NCBI GenBank assembly: GCA_002171575.2
Contig: NHEI02000027.1
Location: 28,552 to 43,535, forward strand
Reading direction: 5' to 3'
DNA: 14,984 nt
Origin: Flavobacteriaceae bacterium TMED81
GTDB taxonomy: Bacteria > Bacteroidota > Bacteroidia > Flavobacteriales > Flavobacteriaceae
Part shown: in pieces, positions 14,545 to 14,984 of the stretch
Layout of the letters: each line of letters starts with the position of its first letter
How positions within the stretch are numbered: position 1 is the stretch's first letter
Made by a program: the position numbers and the translations under genes
The notes under the pieces: generated by a model
Database searches by the model: none
Told to the model about the DNA's origin: nothing
What the model saw: the letters and a program-made list of their open reading frames with translations, nothing else

Positions 14545-14984
14545 GTGAAAGGACCCTTATTTTACGCCAAAATTTTACTCTTTGGAGAATACGGTATCAT
14601 CAAAGATGCCAAAGGCCTTTCGATACCCTATAACTTTTACAAGGGAGCCCTTAAAATCTCAGACACAATAAACGACGATGCGCAAGCATCGAATCAGAAG
14701 TTGAGTGAATTTGCGGACTACCTAGAACAGATCGATCTTACTTTGGTAACTTTTAACACCAAACAACTTCGCGAAGACTTGGCTAAGGGCTTGTATTTTG
14801 ACAGTAGTATTCCACAGGGATATGGCATCGGAAGTAGTGGCGCATTGGTCGCTGCTGTCTATGACCGTTATGCGAACAACAAAATCACGATTTTGGAAAA
14901 CCTTACTCGCGATAAGTTGCTTAAGCTCAAACAAATTTTTGGTCAGATGGAATCTTTTTTTCACGGAAAATCATCTGGTTTAGA
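14545..14984 (+). CDS. Mevalonate-kinase-like GHMP kinase (partial)
   Basis: The gene is cut by the right edge; about 146 N-terminal residues are visible. It begins at GTG 14545 (an in-frame TAA at 14539 rules out an earlier start) with KGPLFYAKILLFGEYGIIKD. This is the GHMP-kinase N-terminal motif with the usual KxxLFGEY strand. The glycine-rich ATP-binding loop is IPQGYGIGSSGALVAA (89-104). The last visible part, ESFFHGKSSGLD, matches the region following the active-site helix in mevalonate kinases. Mevalonate kinase phosphorylates mevalonate at the start of the pathway that mvaD completes, and the 9-nt gap to mvaD supports this role. A phosphomevalonate kinase or another GHMP kinase is a less likely alternative, given the short visible length. 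Confidence 0.85.
   Translation, partial: MKGPLFYAKILLFGEYGIIKDAKGLSIPYNFYKGALKISDTINDDAQASNQKLSEFADYLEQIDLTLVTFNTKQLREDLAKGLYFDSSIPQGYGIGSSGALVAAVYDRYANNKITILENLTRDKLLKLKQIFGQMESFFHGKSSGL

Overview
This window fits a marine-type Bacteroidetes, most likely Flavobacteriia. It carries the type IX secretion/gliding genes gldK-gldL-gldM-gldN in order and two mevalonate-pathway genes. Composition is AT-rich, Shine-Dalgarno sequences are weak or absent, and several genes are preceded by the Bacteroidetes-type -7 element TAnnTTTG. This placement is inference from gene content; no rRNA gene is present to confirm it.

Layout. (1) Positions 1-2580, minus strand: a sulfur-anion uptake cluster read right to left. 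It holds a SulP-family anion permease with a STAS domain, then a YeeE/YedE-type transporter split into two half-proteins that overlap by ATGA; the second half runs off the left edge. (2) 2581-2710: a divergent promoter region. (3) 2711-6328, plus strand: topA (DNA topoisomerase I) followed 3 nt later by an arginase-fold protein whose metal-binding residues are mostly replaced. (4) 6384-11282: gldK, gldL, gldM and gldN, the core of the T9SS. GldK (outer-membrane lipoprotein) and GldN (periplasmic) form the ring; GldL and GldM form the inner-membrane proton-driven motor. (5) 11335-12375: a DAO-family FAD-dependent oxidoreductase. (6) 12376-12685: a 310-nt stretch with a perfect 23-bp inverted repeat and a promoter, leading into a conserved 64-aa protein that ends at a clear intrinsic terminator. 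(7) 12950-13384, minus strand: a four-helix membrane protein of unknown function, convergent on that terminator. (8) 13453 to the right edge: diphosphomevalonate decarboxylase, then a mevalonate-kinase-like GHMP kinase cut by the window end.

No wholly new system is evident; most genes are housekeeping or core T9SS. The most unusual signals are a canonical EF-hand-type calcium loop inside GldN, a very acidic stretch in GldK (25 acidic versus 1 basic residue in 80), the inactive-looking arginase homologue between topA and gldK, and the perfect inverted repeat at 12482-12546. No tRNA, rRNA, CRISPR array, transposase or phage gene was recognised.
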